8,858 nucleotides of DNA. Source: Mangrovibacterium sp047972415 (GTDB lineage Bacteria > Bacteroidota > Bacteroidia > Bacteroidales > Prolixibacteraceae). Positions within the stretch are counted from its first letter, which is position 1. Each line of letters begins with the position of its first letter. Location of the stretch: NCBI GenBank assembly GCA_047972415.1, contig JBKEAN010000177.1, positions 1-8,858 of the forward strand, read 5' to 3'. Made by a program: the position numbers and the translations under genes. Under the pieces are notes generated by a model. It did no database searches and was not told where the DNA came from. It saw only the letters and a list, made by a program, of their open reading frames with translations. Below, one piece after another: positions 8,198-8,858 of the stretch.

Positions 8198-8393
8198 GCT
8201 TTTTTTGAAGATCAGATCTCCATGTCTTCGTGGTTGTGTTTTGCGCAACATGCTCGGTTCATTTTTGCCTATTGCAGGCTATGTACACCTGGCTGTTTGA
8301 CCTGACACGAAAAGCAAAAAAAGAGTAGATCAGCATCTAGCCTTTTCAAACCGAACTAAGAGACTGTTTAAATTTCATTTTTTTGATTCTATT
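8198..8393. other. Intergenic stretch between sulfatase and IS66 end, no gene seen
   Basis: No open frame here has start, length or composition suggesting a gene, and no Bacteroidota promoter (TAnnTTTG with an upstream TTG) is convincing on the - strand for the sulfatase. The right part (8360-8380) begins GAGACTGTTTAAATTTC, which resembles the outer end of other Bacteroidota insertion sequences; see findings. Confidence 0.5.
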
Positions 8394-8413
8394 GTAAGCA
8401 TTCGCTAAACCCC
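8394..8413. repeat. Probable IS66 terminal inverted repeat (outer end)
   Basis: The sequence GTAAGCATTCGCTAAACCCC starts with the GTAA expected at IS66 tips and lies at a sensible distance (about 70-90 bp) from the transposase stop. The partner repeat is not in the window, so the inner limit is arbitrary. Confidence 0.55.
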
Positions 8414-8483
8414 GTCTTGTTTTTGTAGGCAGAGTGATTTTCTTTGAAAGTTTCTTTAAAATGTTCGGAGAACTTTGAGCGGT

Positions 8484-8858
8484 TTAGGAGTGACTTTGGC
8501 TTAGGGGTTTTAAGTTGTGCGGTAGTAGTTCAGCCAGGTCTTTGGTGTAATCGTTGTCGTAGCGATGAACATTTTCCAGAAAGAAAACCATCCAGTCTCG
8601 GAAGTTCACCCCGGCAGCTTTGCAACAGCCCATCATGGAATAAACAACCGCGGCATTTTCAGCAGCACTGTCGTTACCACAGAACAGCCAGTTCTTCCGT
8701 CCAAGTGCGATGGGGCGGATGGCATTTTCGGTCAGGTTGTTGTCCATTTTCAGTCTTCCGTCCAGGTGATAGCGGGTTAATTTGTGATAAATGCCGTAGG
8801 TGTAACTGATGGCTTTTCCAATCCGTCCTTTAGGTAAGACCTTGGAATGTTCGCGAAC
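8484..8858 (-). CDS. IS66-family transposase, C-terminal part (5' end outside window)
   Basis: The frame is open from the right edge to a TAA at 8486-8484, giving 124 residues; the apparent ATG at 8747 is internal. The sequence contains the end of the DDE catalytic domain: M-D-N-N-L-T-E-N-A-I-R-P-I-A-L-G-R-K-N-W. Here the Glu encoded at 8729-8727 matches the last catalytic acid of IS66 transposases. It is followed by F-C-G-N-D-S-A-A-E-N-A and the IS66 C-terminal domain (G-V-N-F-R-D-W...L-P-H-N-L). The remaining protein and the accessory IS66 orfs would lie to the right of the window. No frameshift or stop is seen in the visible part, so this end looks intact. Confidence 0.92.
   Translation of the reverse strand, partial: VREHSKVLPKGRIGKAISYTYGIYHKLTRYHLDGRLKMDNNLTENAIRPIALGRKNWLFCGNDSAAENAAVVYSMMGCCKAAGVNFRDWMVFFLENVHRYDNDYTKDLAELLPHNLKPLSQSHS

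Larger units (their letters stand above)
8394..8858 (-). mobile_element. IS66-family insertion sequence, one end (continues beyond window)
   Basis: The transposase C-terminus at 8484-8858 is clearly IS66-like. Outward from its stop, about 90 bp of non-coding sequence ends at GTAAGCATTCGCTAAACCCC (8394-8413). IS66-family termini characteristically begin with GTAA, so 8394 is the probable element boundary. The other end lies outside the window, so neither the matching terminal repeat nor the 8-bp target duplication can be confirmed. If the boundary is right, the flanking 8 bases ATTCTATT (8386-8393) should recur beyond the far end. Confidence 0.75.

Noticed and set aside
8444..8809. 121-codon + strand frame at the right edge
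   Set aside because: It overlaps the clear IS66 transposase on the other strand, is rich in Arg/Cys/Ser of low-complexity type and matches no family I know.

Overview
The window reads as a polysaccharide-utilisation-type locus of a Bacteroidota bacterium. The evidence is a SusC/SusD pair, a FecR-type anti-sigma factor with the C-terminal domain typical of this phylum, a SusC signal region of the usual Bacteroidota form, and start codons preceded by A-rich sequence rather than a strong Shine-Dalgarno. An environmental Bacteroidales/Marinilabiliales-like host is possible but is only a guess.

Layout on the + strand: (1) 3-194, the last 63 codons of an ECF sigma factor (region 4 helix-turn-helix), entering from the left edge; (2) 263-1234, a FecR-like anti-sigma factor with one membrane segment; (3) a 169-bp gap containing an 11-bp G/C-rich hairpin (1328-1355); (4) 1404-4910, a SusC-like TonB-dependent transporter with an N-terminal STN signalling domain; (5) 4933-6570, its SusD-like surface lipoprotein partner, 22 bp downstream; (6) a stem-loop terminator at 6650-6684. 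On the - strand, converging on that terminator, is a lipoprotein formylglycine-type sulfatase (8165-6723) with the active-site variant C-I-A-S-R. Beyond it is about 230 bp without a gene, including an 8-bp inverted repeat just before the sulfatase start. The right edge (from about 8394) is the end of an IS66-family insertion sequence, with the transposase C-terminus running off the window.

Likely joint function (inference from family knowledge): ligand binding at SusC is relayed through its STN domain to FecR in the periplasm. FecR then frees or activates the sigma factor, which raises susC/susD transcription. SusC/D import an oligosaccharide, and the sulfatase removes sulfate esters from it. 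The substrate is probably a sulfated glycan, but no glycoside hydrolase lies in the window to say which. I see no tRNA, rRNA, CRISPR array or clearly novel system. The most interesting points are the two regulatory dyads, the sulfatase active-site variant and the possible nested IS ends at the right.
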